A program made the position numbers and the translations under genes. Under the pieces are notes generated by a model. It saw only the letters and a list, made by a program, of their open reading frames with translations, was not told the origin of the DNA and made no database searches. Of a stretch of 64,000 nucleotides of DNA, positions 44,616-54,469 are shown in pieces; position 1 is the first letter of the stretch, and each line of letters begins with the position of its first letter. Origin of the DNA: CAILZL01 sp963748005 (lineage in GTDB: Bacteria > Pseudomonadota > Gammaproteobacteria > Steroidobacterales > Steroidobacteraceae); contig CAVVHH010000002.1 of the NCBI GenBank assembly GCA_963748005.1, positions 186,001-250,000 on the forward strand, given 5' to 3'.

Positions 44616-45941
44616 TTATGCACTGCGCCCGATAGCCAGATATTTCAAACCAAACTGCTTGACGAAACCGGGGTCGTATAGATTACGTCCATCGAAGATC
44701 ACCGGCTGCTTCAACGCCACCTTGATGGCGTCAAAGTCAGGGCTACGGAACTCCTGCCATTCGGTCACGATGGCCAGGGCATCGGCACCCGCCAGGGCAT
44801 CCGGAGCCGACTTCGCCAAAGTCAAATCAGAGCGTTCCCCATAGATGCGCAGCGTTTCGTGCATGGCCACGGGATCATAGGCGCGCACCTTGGCGCCCGC
44901 CTGCCATAACGCTTCCATCAGGGTACGACTGGGTGCCTCACGCATGTCATCCGTATTGGGTTTGAACGACAAGCCCCACAGGGCAATGGTCTTGCCCTTG
45001 AGGTCACCCCCGAAATACTTGCTGATCTTGGTGAACAGCACTTCCTTCTGACGATAGTTGACCGCCTCCACTGCATTCAAAACTTCGGCCTCATAACCAT
45101 TGTCACGCGCGGTGCGCGACAGTGCCTGCACATCCTTGGGAAAACACGATCCACCATAACCGCAGCCCGGATAGATGAAGTGGTAACCAATGCGCGGATC
45201 TGAACCAATGCCGCGACGCACTTTTTCGATGTCAGCCCCCAGCCGCTCGGCCAGATTGGCCAGCTCGTTCATGAAGCTGATCTTGGTTGCCAGCATGGCA
45301 TTGGCGGCGTACTTGGTCAGCTCCGATGAGCGTACATCCATCACAATCATTCTGTCGTGGCTACGAGTAAACGGGTCGTACAGCGCCTTGAGGAGCTCGG
45401 CAGTGCGGGGATTATCAGTGCCCACCACCACACGATCCGGTTTCATGAAATCAGACAGTGCCGCGCCTTCCTTGAGAAACTCCGGGTTGGATACCACATC
45501 GAATTCCAGACTGACGCCACGCGATTTGAGCGTCTCCAGAATCTTCGCCTTCACCTTGTCCGCCGTGCCCACCGGTACTGTGGATTTATTCACAACGATG
45601 CGGTAATCGGACAGGTGCTTGCCGATAGATTCAGCAACTGCAAGAACGTACTTCAGATCCGCCGAGCCATCCTCATCCGGTGGCGTACCGACGGCAATGA
45701 ACTGGAACAAGCCGTGTTTCACGCCTTCCTCGGCATCGGTAGTGAAGTTGATGCGCCCGGCCGCCAGGTTCTTCTTCAGCAGTTCTTCCAGACCTGGCTC
45801 AAAGATCGGCGACTCGCCGCGCTTGAGCATGTCCACCTTGCGCTCATCCACGTCCACGCACAGGACATGGTTGCCGGCCTCGGCGAAACACGCACCGGTC
45901 ACCAGTCCTACATAGCCGGAGCCGAAAATTGTCAGACGCAC
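44616..45941 (-). CDS. ugd: UDP-glucose 6-dehydrogenase
   Basis: 441 residues from a GTG preceded by GAGG at seven bases. GSGYVGLVTG binds NAD; Cys266 in GGSCFPKD is the catalytic residue. VGTPPDEDGSADL and NKSTVPVG are typical of UDP-glucose dehydrogenase. It yields UDP-glucuronate, the substrate of the 4-epimerase encoded at 42039-43043. With the TviB-type enzyme it makes two uronic-acid series available. Confidence 0.94.
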   Translation of the reverse strand: MRLTIFGSGYVGLVTGACFAEAGNHVLCVDVDERKVDMLKRGESPIFEPGLEELLKKNLAAGRINFTTDAEEGVKHGLFQFIAVGTPPDEDGSADLKYVLAVAESIGKHLSDYRIVVNKSTVPVGTADKVKAKILETLKSRGVSLEFDVVSNPEFLKEGAALSDFMKPDRVVVGTDNPRTAELLKALYDPFTRSHDRMIVMDVRSSELTKYAANAMLATKISFMNELANLAERLGADIEKVRRGIGSDPRIGYHFIYPGCGYGGSCFPKDVQALSRTARDNGYEAEVLNAVEAVNYRQKEVLFTKISKYFGGDLKGKTIALWGLSFKPNTDDMREAPSRTLMEALWQAGAKVRAYDPVAMHETLRIYGERSDLTLAKSAPDALAGADALAIVTEWQEFRSPDFDAIKVALKQPVIFDGRNLYDPGFVKQFGLKYLAIGRSA

Positions 45942-46154
45942 AGGTATGCCTCAATTGCAGAAAGGCACGTAGCTTAACGGACGGCCCACAGGACATCAAA
46001 GCACGCGAGTCACATTCATGCACCTGTATTCTGCTGAAACCCGCGAGACCGTTAGCGAAGATTCAGCACGGCAAATGCGGGCCACAATCCGAAAGGTCGA
46101 TCGTCACAACGCTGACAAACCGACCACGCGGGAAGCCAGTTGTCGTCGGTACTG

Positions 46155-47249
46155 TCAGCGACGCTGCCGCCAGATCTCATACGTTCCAGTGTCGCTCTGA
46201 TCAATCCTTGGTTCTTCACGCCGTTTGAACACCAGATTGCTGCCAAACACCACGTAGTAGCAAGACAGACCCGCCATCCAGCACACAAGCAGCAAGCCAT
46301 CCGTCAACCCCAGCAAGAATCCGCCCACGCCAAATCCCGCAAGCACTGCCGAAGATGCAAGAACAACTTGTGCCACTTGTCGTGAACTCAGGCCAAGCCG
46401 CTTCAGAATATGATGCAGATGCTCTGAATCTGCATGAAAAGGCGAACGTCCTGCCCGCACGCGACGCAGCATGCTACTGAACAAATCGAACACGGGCAGC
46501 GCAAATACCCACAGCACCACCATGGGCGTTATCGCTCGATCCGCTCCTTGGGACAGGTCCACACTTAACCATGCGAGCGCAAACCCCAGCATGGTACTAC
46601 CTGCATCACCCATGAAGGCGCGCACATGGAAAGTTCGTTTGGAAGGCCAATTGAAAATCAGAAAACCAAACACCACACCAATCAGATTGGCGATCAGTGG
46701 CAGTGCACCACCTGCCCCCCCCATGAGCGCCGCAAACCCAAGAAAAACCAAAGCTATCAGCGCCTGAATACCCGCTACACCATCGCTGCCGTCAAACAGG
46801 TTAAAAGCGTTGATAGCCGTCAACACCAGCACAAGGGTAAAGATGGGCGCGAACCAGCCAAGCTGAACAACATTGCCGAACCAGACCCATCCAAGATCAG
46901 ATGCAACTAGATCCGCCCCGTAGATCATCAGGACGACCGCGCAGGTCTGCGCAAGAAAGCGTACCGATGGCGGCAAGTCATAACGGTCATCGACTGCCCC
47001 GACCAGTACCAGAATGACCACTGCAGCCAGAAAGAAAGGGTATTTTTCAATCAACCCCGGCTGCAGCACGCAGCCGATCAGGATACCGGCCAGCATGGCC
47101 AAGCCGCCAATGATCGGGATATCACCATCGTGACTCTTGCGCCCACCGGGACGATCAATCAGCCCGATGCCACGCGCAAATGGCCTTAGGGCAAACATGA
47201 ACAGCACTGTGACAAGCAGCGGCAGCAGAAAATAAGTTGCCTTGAGCAT
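46155..47249 (-). CDS. WecA-like polyprenyl-phosphate sugar-1-phosphate transferase
   Basis: 364 residues with about ten or eleven membrane helices. GLIDRPGGRKSHDGDIPIIGG is the N-terminal signature of the MraY/WecA family. VGAVDDRYDLP and NLFDGSDGVAG hold the metal and nucleotide Asp residues, and HLHHIL matches the His motif. The enzyme puts N-acetylhexosamine-1-P on undecaprenyl phosphate. With EpsB2 at 30168-31556, the window encodes two different initiating transferases, so two glycans may be assembled here. Confidence 0.9.
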   Translation of the reverse strand: MLKATYFLLPLLVTVLFMFALRPFARGIGLIDRPGGRKSHDGDIPIIGGLAMLAGILIGCVLQPGLIEKYPFFLAAVVILVLVGAVDDRYDLPPSVRFLAQTCAVVLMIYGADLVASDLGWVWFGNVVQLGWFAPIFTLVLVLTAINAFNLFDGSDGVAGIQALIALVFLGFAALMGGAGGALPLIANLIGVVFGFLIFNWPSKRTFHVRAFMGDAGSTMLGFALAWLSVDLSQGADRAITPMVVLWVFALPVFDLFSSMLRRVRAGRSPFHADSEHLHHILKRLGLSSRQVAQVVLASSAVLAGFGVGGFLLGLTDGLLLVCWMAGLSCYYVVFGSNLVFKRREEPRIDQSDTGTYEIWRQRR

Positions 47250-47539
47250 TTCCCCCGACTCCCTCTTATTGTTCCTTCATCATGCTTATGAGCTTCAAAA
47301 TAGGCGCTTCCCCAGTCAATAACCCCGCCAATCAAGTCCAGCATCTCTCAGGGGATCCCGATCAGACTAGAGAATTTACCTGGCGCCGAGCACAATTTGG
47401 TACTCACGTTCGGTGCGCATTGTGCACCGTAACTCAGGCCACCACAATCCACTAAAATCCAAACCTCTTCCTGCACACCAAGCAATACCCAACAAATCTG
47501 TCACCCACCCATACTCCACATTGGCCTCTGAGATGCGAG

Positions 47540-48085
47540 CTATTTTCTGGCAACGAGCGTGTAATGGACAGGCGCCAGGAAACGGTCTTCGTCCTCGAGC
47601 GCGGTTAATTCCTCTATCTCAAATTCTTTAAACAAAGCACGCAAGCCATGCTCAGTAAACCGCCAACAATCGGGCAACGGACCATGGATCCTAAAATTGA
47701 ATGGCGTTGACACCAGCGCAAAACCACCCGGCCTGAGAATCCGATTTATCTCGTCAACAGCATGGAAAGGCTGAAGTGTGTGCTCAAGCACTTCAGTACA
47801 CACCACCACGTCAAATTTTCCGCCTGACAGAATATCGGCGTTCTCCTTCGCAATATCAGCTATGTAGGTTGCTCCAGACTTTGGGTTGATATCGAGCGTC
47901 TCCACCCTTGCTCTTGGAAAATAGGGTTTTGCACCTTCGTGCTCTTGAGGCGCGATATCAAGCACCAGTAAGCCCTCTGCATCCAGCCGTGCGCCAGCAC
48001 GCTCCAGAAAATGCGACACATTGCTGCGCAGCATTCTGAAATACTTCTTGTCAAGCTCCGACACTTCACGCTTTTCTTGTTTCAC
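47540..48085 (-). CDS. SAM-dependent methyltransferase
   Basis: 181 residues from the GTG at 48085, preceded by GGAGGG at six bases; a TTG at 48112 that overlaps the next gene is the alternative. LVLDIAPQEHEG and VETLDINPKSGATYIADI form the SAM-binding region, and FDVVVCTEVLEHTLQPFHAVDEINRILRPGG is the Methyltransf_11 motif. It would methylate a sugar or terminal residue. It follows the ATP-grasp/HAD gene directly and probably shares its transcript. Confidence 0.8.
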   Translation of the reverse strand: MKQEKREVSELDKKYFRMLRSNVSHFLERAGARLDAEGLLVLDIAPQEHEGAKPYFPRARVETLDINPKSGATYIADIAKENADILSGGKFDVVVCTEVLEHTLQPFHAVDEINRILRPGGFALVSTPFNFRIHGPLPDCWRFTEHGLRALFKEFEIEELTALEDEDRFLAPVHYTLVARK

Positions 48086-48098
48086 TGACCACCCTCCA

Positions 48099-49385
48099 TC
48101 AAATCTTCTCAAGCAAACTCTCTAGCATGTGCGCATCAAAAACGGGGATGCCGAGCTGTTCGTGGACACGCTTACGCTCGGCATACGAATCATCAATAAA
48201 AATGGCGTCTTTGTGGATTATTTTTTCATGTTTTTCTTCTTTGTTCCGAATCCATATCAGCTCATCAAACAAACCACTCAATCGACAGCTCTTCAACGTC
48301 CTGTGCAGATCATTTTTGTGCTTTGTGATGAGATGTACCTGGATACTTCTATTTATGCACTGGAATACAAAAGCCATGACTTTCGGATTAACTTTGCCAT
48401 CTACAATGACCAGATCATCCAAATCCAAATAGACGTGCTTGTAGCTTATATTGTGCGAGTACCCATTGTGCAATGCCCGATCAATAACCATCTGACAGTT
48501 ATTCTCGATCACATCAACTTCACCACCAATCGCATCGAACAGGCTCAATAGCGGCATATTTATACCCATGCAACGCACCAAACCCATGGTCCCCGCAATC
48601 CGAGGGGCTATTTCCATTAGCACCAGCTCACCGTCTTTACGCTCCTTCAACTGAAAAAACCAGGCGCCACGAAACTGCAAACTTGCATTAATTCTTGCGC
48701 CATACAAACCAAATCGCTCATCACGGGTAGCGACAGAATTTACACTGATACCGTTTGAGATTCGAGCTCGTAGACGCCCTCTACAGAAGCGCAGCTCACC
48801 ATTTTTATCTGTAAAGCAATCGACTGTATATTCCTTGCCAGGCAGGTGCTCAAGAATCAACAGTGACGGGTCCCTCCGGGAATAGAAGACTATTTCTTCC
48901 GTTGTTCTTGCTGTCTGGATGCCACGCGAACCATTCCCAACTTCTGGTTTCATAAAAACCGGGAAGTCTCCCGGGACGACCTCTTCGACACCTGCAAAAA
49001 TCCTTGGCGTAGGGACGACATCCTTGAGCGCTTTGTACGTTTTGAGCTTGGAAGTCGCGATTTCGCATGTAGCCAAGGGCGATGTGACCAAACAGCAGCT
49101 CAACCTGCCTGCCGCCTTTGCCTGTGCCAATTTCAGCAGTACGTTATCGTGTGCTGGCATGATGAAATCAATATCATGCTCGTTTACCACGACCTGGATC
49201 TTCTCTACGAAGTCAGGTTGATTCACAAAAGGCAGGCCACTTATGTATTGCTCATAGGCATATTTGCCATGGTCGTCGATCGAAGATCCACCGATGGGAT
49301 TAAAATGCGTTGAGTACTGTAGTGACTTGTGGATCTCCAAACCAACCTCTGATCCACCAGGAAAAACAAGGACATTCTTCTTCAT
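48099..49385 (-). CDS. ATP-grasp ligase fused to a HAD-type hydrolase domain
   Basis: 428 residues. The first part (about 1-305) is an ATP-grasp protein: FPVFMKPEVGNGSRGIQ (nucleotide-binding Lys and Gly loop), ILEHLPGKEYTVDCF, and LVLMEIAPRIAG with the metal Glu258. The second part (about 315-428) has all HAD motifs: DLDD (Asp321, Asp323), Thr354 in HLITKHK, Lys385/388, and IFIDDSYAER (Asp398, Asp399). The fusion suggests ligation of an amino acid or other carboxylate linked to removal of a phosphate. I know of no precise characterised example and give no substrate. Confidence 0.75.
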   Translation of the reverse strand: MKKNVLVFPGGSEVGLEIHKSLQYSTHFNPIGGSSIDDHGKYAYEQYISGLPFVNQPDFVEKIQVVVNEHDIDFIMPAHDNVLLKLAQAKAAGRLSCCLVTSPLATCEIATSKLKTYKALKDVVPTPRIFAGVEEVVPGDFPVFMKPEVGNGSRGIQTARTTEEIVFYSRRDPSLLILEHLPGKEYTVDCFTDKNGELRFCRGRLRARISNGISVNSVATRDERFGLYGARINASLQFRGAWFFQLKERKDGELVLMEIAPRIAGTMGLVRCMGINMPLLSLFDAIGGEVDVIENNCQMVIDRALHNGYSHNISYKHVYLDLDDLVIVDGKVNPKVMAFVFQCINRSIQVHLITKHKNDLHRTLKSCRLSGLFDELIWIRNKEEKHEKIIHKDAIFIDDSYAERKRVHEQLGIPVFDAHMLESLLEKI

Positions 49386-49680
49386 AGCTTAAGGGTTCGC
49401 TGAAATTTTCTTGGTTTCTCTACACATGTTCCCGACGATATGACCTCAACATGTGAAAAACAAGCGGCCATACCCTGGACAATTGCCCACAAGCAGCAGC
49501 TGTCGTGAGCCGCCCAAATATACAGACTTTTAAGCAACAGCCAGAGAAGAATGAATGCCCTTTCGTGACGAACCTCGAGGATGATGAAGGTAAAAGATGC
49601 GTTGTCAGCAACCCTCAAGCTAACGCCTCTACTCCTGACTTCATCCAAGTCAACGGTGGTTACCAACTGGTAAGTGCTGC
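49386..49680. other. Intergenic region without a recognised gene
   Basis: 295 bases between the ATP-grasp/HAD start and the phosphatase-like stop. An open stretch of 94 codons exists on the minus strand but shows no ribosome site, no recognisable domain and irregular composition, so I do not call it. It may hold a promoter for the ATP-grasp gene; none is clear by eye. Confidence 0.4.
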
Positions 49681-50979
49681 CTACACACCAAGCGCCCTTG
49701 ATACAAGTTGAGGAAGCTCAGCAAGACGAACCCGAGCCATTCGCTCCGACTCCGGAGCCCCGGAATCAATAAAGTAGCCAATTCCATCGTGTTCGCCATT
49801 CTTGATAGCAACGAACGCCACATCATCTCTTAACCCCTTATAGCTCTTCCCATTGACTGAGTACCCAAAATTGCTTCCGATATCGTTTGGGTATGTGAGC
49901 ATCACAAACAAATCCATGCCGCGATTATCCACCTCAAAGAGTGGCGTCCCATCTTGCGCAACAGCAGACGACAAGACGCCCTGCGCCCTGATGGCCATCT
50001 CCCGCGATTCGCAGACGACAACAAAATCGCGAGACATCAGCCGTCCAACCCTGAGAAACGGCACCCCGATTTTCGACAGAAAGCTCTCGTGATGTTTCAA
50101 CCGCCAATAGAAAGTATTGGACTGATGCGGATTTTGATGCAGTCCGGTTGCCAACATTATTCGATAGGAACCGAAATTGTTCATGAGTCGGCCGACGATC
50201 TGGTCATACATTGAGAAGATGTCGAGTACCGGATCTACACCAGCAGGAACGTACCACTCCGGATTGCGCGCACCCCCCGTATAGACTGCCGATGAAAACA
50301 GATAGTGGTGCTGAATATGTGCACCGGCGTTCAGGAACAAGCTCGCAAAGTTCGGCCGAGTCCTGCTGGTCTGATTGATAAACACATCAGACAGCAGCAA
50401 ATCGAGGAACATTGCCTTGTACCACGGATGGCGCCGAGCGCCAAATGCCAGCTTCAGATAAGTCGAATAGTTAATTGCCCGTGCATTCAGCGCACTACCC
50501 GCCAGCAACCAGAAAACTGAAGACAGAGTAAGTCTCGCCTGCGCATTGTCATTCACGGCCTGAGCGATCGCTCCATAGAGCTTTCGAGTCAGGAACGAGC
50601 CAGTCACCGGAGTGGCAGTCCACGGGTCAGGGATGAAAAACCCGGCATTACGGGTGCGGTTCTTGCCATTGATTGGGCTGACAGCGCCGACTTTCAGGCC
50701 CTTGTCTTCAAGCTGCTCCCATATCTGTGACAACTCGACCTTCGTTATATCACCCAACCTGAATACGCCGTGCTCCGCCAACGTCAAACCCGTGTGTGCC
50801 GTAACCCACTGGATCCAGGGTTCAATATCCTCATAACGCTGCTCAGAAGTTGTTTCAGCAATACCGTACCGGGCAATAAGGCGGGCGAAATTCGGCAATT
50901 TCCCCTGCTTCACGTATGCCTGTACAAACTCAAAATTTATTTCATTGAGTTCGATCAACAGTAAGTGTTTTTCCGTCAT
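49681..50979 (-). CDS. Alkaline-phosphatase-superfamily-like protein
   Basis: 432 residues from the ATG at 50979, which overlaps the stop of the glycosyltransferase before it (TGATG). LLLIELNEINFEFVQAYVKQGKLPNFARLI matches the N-terminal strand and helix of type I phosphodiesterase / alkaline-phosphatase-like enzymes, but the usual metal-binding Asp-Gly is replaced by LNEIN. IEPWIQWVTAHTG matches the nucleophile region, also altered. HIQHHYLF and the MDLFVMLTY segment are further landmarks. It may be a divergent phosphotransferase or sulfatase-like enzyme acting on the glycan, or an inactive relative. Confidence 0.55.
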   Translation of the reverse strand: MTEKHLLLIELNEINFEFVQAYVKQGKLPNFARLIARYGIAETTSEQRYEDIEPWIQWVTAHTGLTLAEHGVFRLGDITKVELSQIWEQLEDKGLKVGAVSPINGKNRTRNAGFFIPDPWTATPVTGSFLTRKLYGAIAQAVNDNAQARLTLSSVFWLLAGSALNARAINYSTYLKLAFGARRHPWYKAMFLDLLLSDVFINQTSRTRPNFASLFLNAGAHIQHHYLFSSAVYTGGARNPEWYVPAGVDPVLDIFSMYDQIVGRLMNNFGSYRIMLATGLHQNPHQSNTFYWRLKHHESFLSKIGVPFLRVGRLMSRDFVVVCESREMAIRAQGVLSSAVAQDGTPLFEVDNRGMDLFVMLTYPNDIGSNFGYSVNGKSYKGLRDDVAFVAIKNGEHDGIGYFIDSGAPESERMARVRLAELPQLVSRALGV

Positions 50980-52151
50980 CAGCGCACATTGCTCCAAAGC
51001 TGATTGTAATCAGCCAATATTTGTGACGATATTCTATTCGCGTCGAACTTATTCTCAACCATGCGCCGGCCAGCCATCCCCATTTCATGCAAGCGTTCCG
51101 GATTGCGAATGCACTCAAGCATTCCTTCAGCCAGACTTTGGCTGTTCCTGGCCTCCACCAGAAAACCATTCACCCCGTGCCGGACCACTTCAGTACACCC
51201 CGGCACATCGGTCGTCACAATCGGCTTTGCCATAGCCGCAGCCTCCAGCAGGGACATCGGCGTTCCTTCTCTGTAGGAGGGCAGCACCACCACATCCGCC
51301 TCGGCGAGGTAAGACCTGACATCATCGACCTGCCCTACCCAGGTAACGCCGCTCTCGGTGGCCGCACGGGAAGTTTGCTCTTCCGTCAACGATGTGGGAT
51401 TGCGTAGATCCACGCCCCCCACCAGAACAATCCGCACTTGCGGCGCCACAGCCCGGACCAATTTGGCGGCCTCGAAAAATTCATTTACACCTTTCTCCCT
51501 CAATACTCGTGCCACCATCACAAACGTGAGCCCCGGAATAGTCCTGCTTGTCACCTGCGGAACGAAGGAATCGCTATCAACCCCGGAGCCGGCAATCAAT
51601 CTCGCCTTTTCGGGCGAAACGAGCTTGTACTTCAAGAAGACTTCTCGATCCACAGAATTCTGAAAATACACACAGTGCGCAAAACTCAACGCTACACGAT
51701 ACAACCCCATGGTCAACATCCGTACTGCAAAGCCCGCAGTGGTAAACACGTACCCAAGCCCGGTAATGGTGGCAACTCGCACGGGAACCCGGGCAGCTGC
51801 AGCAGCCAACGTTCCGAATATCACCGGTTTAATGGTGAACGCATGAACGACCTGCGGCCTGACCTCACGAAACATGCGATAGAACGCGAGACACAGGCGT
51901 AGCTCCTCAACCGGATTTGCATGCTGCACCGATAGCGGCAGCCGGATATATGGAACCCCAAGTGACTCTATTTTTTCCTCGTATCCGTCACCGCCGCTCC
52001 CCGCAGCAAATGTGTCGATTCCTTTTGCCACCAACGAACGCAGCAAATGGCGGCGAAAGTTATACATCGTCCACGAGCATCTCGACAAAACAACCACCCT
52101 GGCTACGGCTCCTTCTGAGCCATCGTTCTTGTTGTTCATTGATGAATCCAT
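50979..52151 (-). CDS. GT4-family glycosyltransferase (PglA/WbpT-like)
   Basis: 390 residues. VVLSRCSWTMYNFRRHLLRSL, VVHAFTIKPVIFG and ATITGLGYVF are shared with the PglA-type alpha-N-acetylgalactosaminyltransferases. The donor site SYREGTPMSLLEAAAM and KPIVTTDVPGCTEVV is complete. It transfers a sugar to a lipid-linked intermediate in the cytoplasm. It is translationally coupled to the phosphatase-like gene (TGATG) and lies 9 bases after the AsnB gene. Confidence 0.85.
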   Translation of the reverse strand: MDSSMNNKNDGSEGAVARVVVLSRCSWTMYNFRRHLLRSLVAKGIDTFAAGSGGDGYEEKIESLGVPYIRLPLSVQHANPVEELRLCLAFYRMFREVRPQVVHAFTIKPVIFGTLAAAAARVPVRVATITGLGYVFTTAGFAVRMLTMGLYRVALSFAHCVYFQNSVDREVFLKYKLVSPEKARLIAGSGVDSDSFVPQVTSRTIPGLTFVMVARVLREKGVNEFFEAAKLVRAVAPQVRIVLVGGVDLRNPTSLTEEQTSRAATESGVTWVGQVDDVRSYLAEADVVVLPSYREGTPMSLLEAAAMAKPIVTTDVPGCTEVVRHGVNGFLVEARNSQSLAEGMLECIRNPERLHEMGMAGRRMVENKFDANRISSQILADYNQLWSNVR

Positions 52152-52160
52152 GACAACAAG

Positions 52161-54131
52161 TCACCCGGAAACAGTCGATATGCGACGCGGCTCATTCAGC
52201 CAGGCCTGGAACATCAATACGTCCCAGATGTGGTAGTGCCACTGTCGCTTACCGGAAAGATGCTCACGCCATGCTTTCTGGATTGGCTCTACCGCGAAGT
52301 AGCCTTCGCGACGCAACCGTTCAGGCGCGAGCAATGACTCCGCCCAATCACGCAGCGGGCCACGCAACCAGTAATCCAGTGGAACACCGAAACCTGTTTT
52401 TGGCCGGTCGACCAGTTCGCGGGGCATGTAGCGATACAACAAATTCTTCAACACAGCTTTGCCGTTACGCCCGCGCAATTTCATCTCGAGCGGCAAGGAC
52501 CAGGCAAACTCAATAACACGATGATCCAGGAGTGGCGCGCGCACCTCCAGGCCAACCGCCATGCTTGCCCGGTCCACTTTGGTCAGAATGTCGTCCGGCA
52601 GGTATGTGAGCGTATCCAGCAACATCATGCGATTGAGAAAATCGTCGTTACCATCCAGCTGTACCGTCTCATTGAGAATTGTTGTGGGTTCTTCGGCATT
52701 CAACACGACCTGCTGAGGCGCTGACCAGTGCGAGACCAGCTGTCGATACAAAGCCTGCGGATCATGAATCGCCAGCACAGCTGCCAGCCTGTGCAATCTG
52801 TCGCCGGGTGCGGAAACCCTTAGGCTCTGCGGCAGGAGCGGATAGATTGCAGTCATTACCTTATCGAGGGTTTCGGCAGAGATACTCTGAATGCCTCGCG
52901 CTGAAAGTTGCAACAACCATTGCGGCAGGTGCGAGGTCTTTCCCCAGATTTTCCGCCACCAGACATAGCGGTTATAGCCGCAAAATCCTTCATCGCCACC
53001 GTCACCTGACAACGCAACCGTCACATTTCGCCTTGCCATCTGGCAAACGAGATAGGTGGGAATCTGTGACGAATCCGAAAATGGCTCGTCGTAAATGCCC
53101 GGCAACTTCGGGATCACCGCAAGTGCATCCCCGGGACTCACATAAAGCTCCGTGTGATCGGTCCCCAGATGGCGGACCACGGCCTTGGCTTGCGCGGCTT
53201 CGTCGTAGCCGCGCTCGTTAAAGCCGATCGTAAAGGTTCGCACTGGCGCCTTTGCCTGGGCCTGCATCAAGGACACAATCAAGCTGGAGTCGATGCCTCC
53301 CGATAGAAACGCACCCAGCGCCACGTCCGAAACCATCCTCAAGCCAACTGCATCGCCAAGCAACCCGTCAAGCTCATCGGTGGCTTCTTCCAGTGATCCG
53401 CGGAAAGGAGCTGATATAGCCGAAGCCTGCTGCTGAGCCGCCGACCAGTAGGAATCGAGAGATAACTGACAAGGCCCATCGGAGCGAACACCGACTCTCA
53501 CGATGTGCGCTGCTGGCAGCTTGTTCACGCCCTCGTATATCGACCACGGCGCCGGCACACAGTTATGACGCATATAGAGCGTCAACGCAGGGCGATTTAC
53601 TGTCGGCTGCCAGCCCGGAAACTCAAGCAGCGCTCTCAATTCAGAACCAAACACAAAACCGCCACCGACAAACCCGTAATAGAGCGGCTTCTTGCCAAGC
53701 CGGTCACGAGCCAGCACCAGCTGCCGCTCCTGCGCATCCCATACCGCGAACGCAAACATGCCGATGAATTTCGGCAGGCTGGCATCAATTCCCCATTGAT
53801 CAAAGGCTGCCAGTATGACTTCCGTATCGCTGTGACTCCGGAAAACATGCCCATGCGCCACAAGGGTCTTCCGCAGGCGTTCGAAGTTGTAAACCTCACC
53901 ATTGAACACGATGGTATAGCGACCGCTATGGGACTGCATGGGCTGCTGCCCGGATTCCGAGAGATCCAGAATGGACAAGCGGCGATGCCCGAGACCAACA
54001 CCGCACCCTTCTTCGTACCAGTAGCCGGAGGCATCTGGTCCACGATGAACCAGTGCATCTGTCATAGCACGAAGCACAGCCTGACTTGAACCGGCCACAC
54101 CCCGCTTGATAAAGCCCGCTATTCCACACAT
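52161..54131 (-). CDS. AsnB-type glutamine amidotransferase/synthetase
   Basis: 656 residues when started at MCGIAGF (ATG at 54131), which exposes the N-terminal nucleophile Cys after Met removal. The glutaminase half has RGPDASG and FNGEVYNF; the synthetase half has FLSGGIDSS (PP-loop), YDEPFSDSSQIP and SGDGGDE. True AsnB makes asparagine; homologues in polysaccharide loci convert uronic acids to uronamides or modify glycans. Its place among glycosyltransferases and beside uronic-acid genes favours the latter. A paralogue is at 61069-62985. Confidence 0.88.
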   Translation of the reverse strand: MCGIAGFIKRGVAGSSQAVLRAMTDALVHRGPDASGYWYEEGCGVGLGHRRLSILDLSESGQQPMQSHSGRYTIVFNGEVYNFERLRKTLVAHGHVFRSHSDTEVILAAFDQWGIDASLPKFIGMFAFAVWDAQERQLVLARDRLGKKPLYYGFVGGGFVFGSELRALLEFPGWQPTVNRPALTLYMRHNCVPAPWSIYEGVNKLPAAHIVRVGVRSDGPCQLSLDSYWSAAQQQASAISAPFRGSLEEATDELDGLLGDAVGLRMVSDVALGAFLSGGIDSSLIVSLMQAQAKAPVRTFTIGFNERGYDEAAQAKAVVRHLGTDHTELYVSPGDALAVIPKLPGIYDEPFSDSSQIPTYLVCQMARRNVTVALSGDGGDEGFCGYNRYVWWRKIWGKTSHLPQWLLQLSARGIQSISAETLDKVMTAIYPLLPQSLRVSAPGDRLHRLAAVLAIHDPQALYRQLVSHWSAPQQVVLNAEEPTTILNETVQLDGNDDFLNRMMLLDTLTYLPDDILTKVDRASMAVGLEVRAPLLDHRVIEFAWSLPLEMKLRGRNGKAVLKNLLYRYMPRELVDRPKTGFGVPLDYWLRGPLRDWAESLLAPERLRREGYFAVEPIQKAWREHLSGKRQWHYHIWDVLMFQAWLNEPRRISTVSG

Positions 54132-54293
54132 GGCTGAACGACACACACCTTGCTAATGCAGTCCACGGAACCAGCAGGAGGCGCTCTATACCAACAGAAA
54201 ATCATATATATTCCAGAGGCGGAATCACTTAAAAACATACTTTGCATCCACACTGAGTTCAACAATCAATCATACTGCAGATCCCATCGTCTT

Positions 54294-54425
54294 ATGGGCC
54301 GAGTGAGGAAGAAGCATTCGCCGGAGTTTAAGCTTGAGGCAGTGCGGGTCTTGCGAGCAGGCCAGCACACCGCGAGCGAACTGGCGAGACGCTTGGGCGT
54401 GACAGAAGAGGTCCGGTTTGGGTAG
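54294..54425 (+). pseudogene. Fragment of an IS3-family OrfA transposase
   Basis: The ATG at 54294 begins GRVRKKHSPEFKLEAVRVLR, the N-terminus of IS3-type OrfA with its helix-turn-helix (TASELARRLGV). After 43 codons it runs into unrelated sequence and stops. Neither the rest of OrfA nor OrfB is present and no matching inverted repeats are seen. The fragment marks one edge of the region at 54.4-56.4 kb that seems to have been exchanged. Confidence 0.7.
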
Positions 54426-54469
54426 GAATTACCATGTATTTTTGGATGTGATATTAGATGGACACCAAT

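Noticed and set aside
49382..49666. 94-codon minus-strand frame upstream of the ATP-grasp/HAD gene
   Set aside because: No ribosome site, no recognisable domain, and it overlaps the start region of the next gene.
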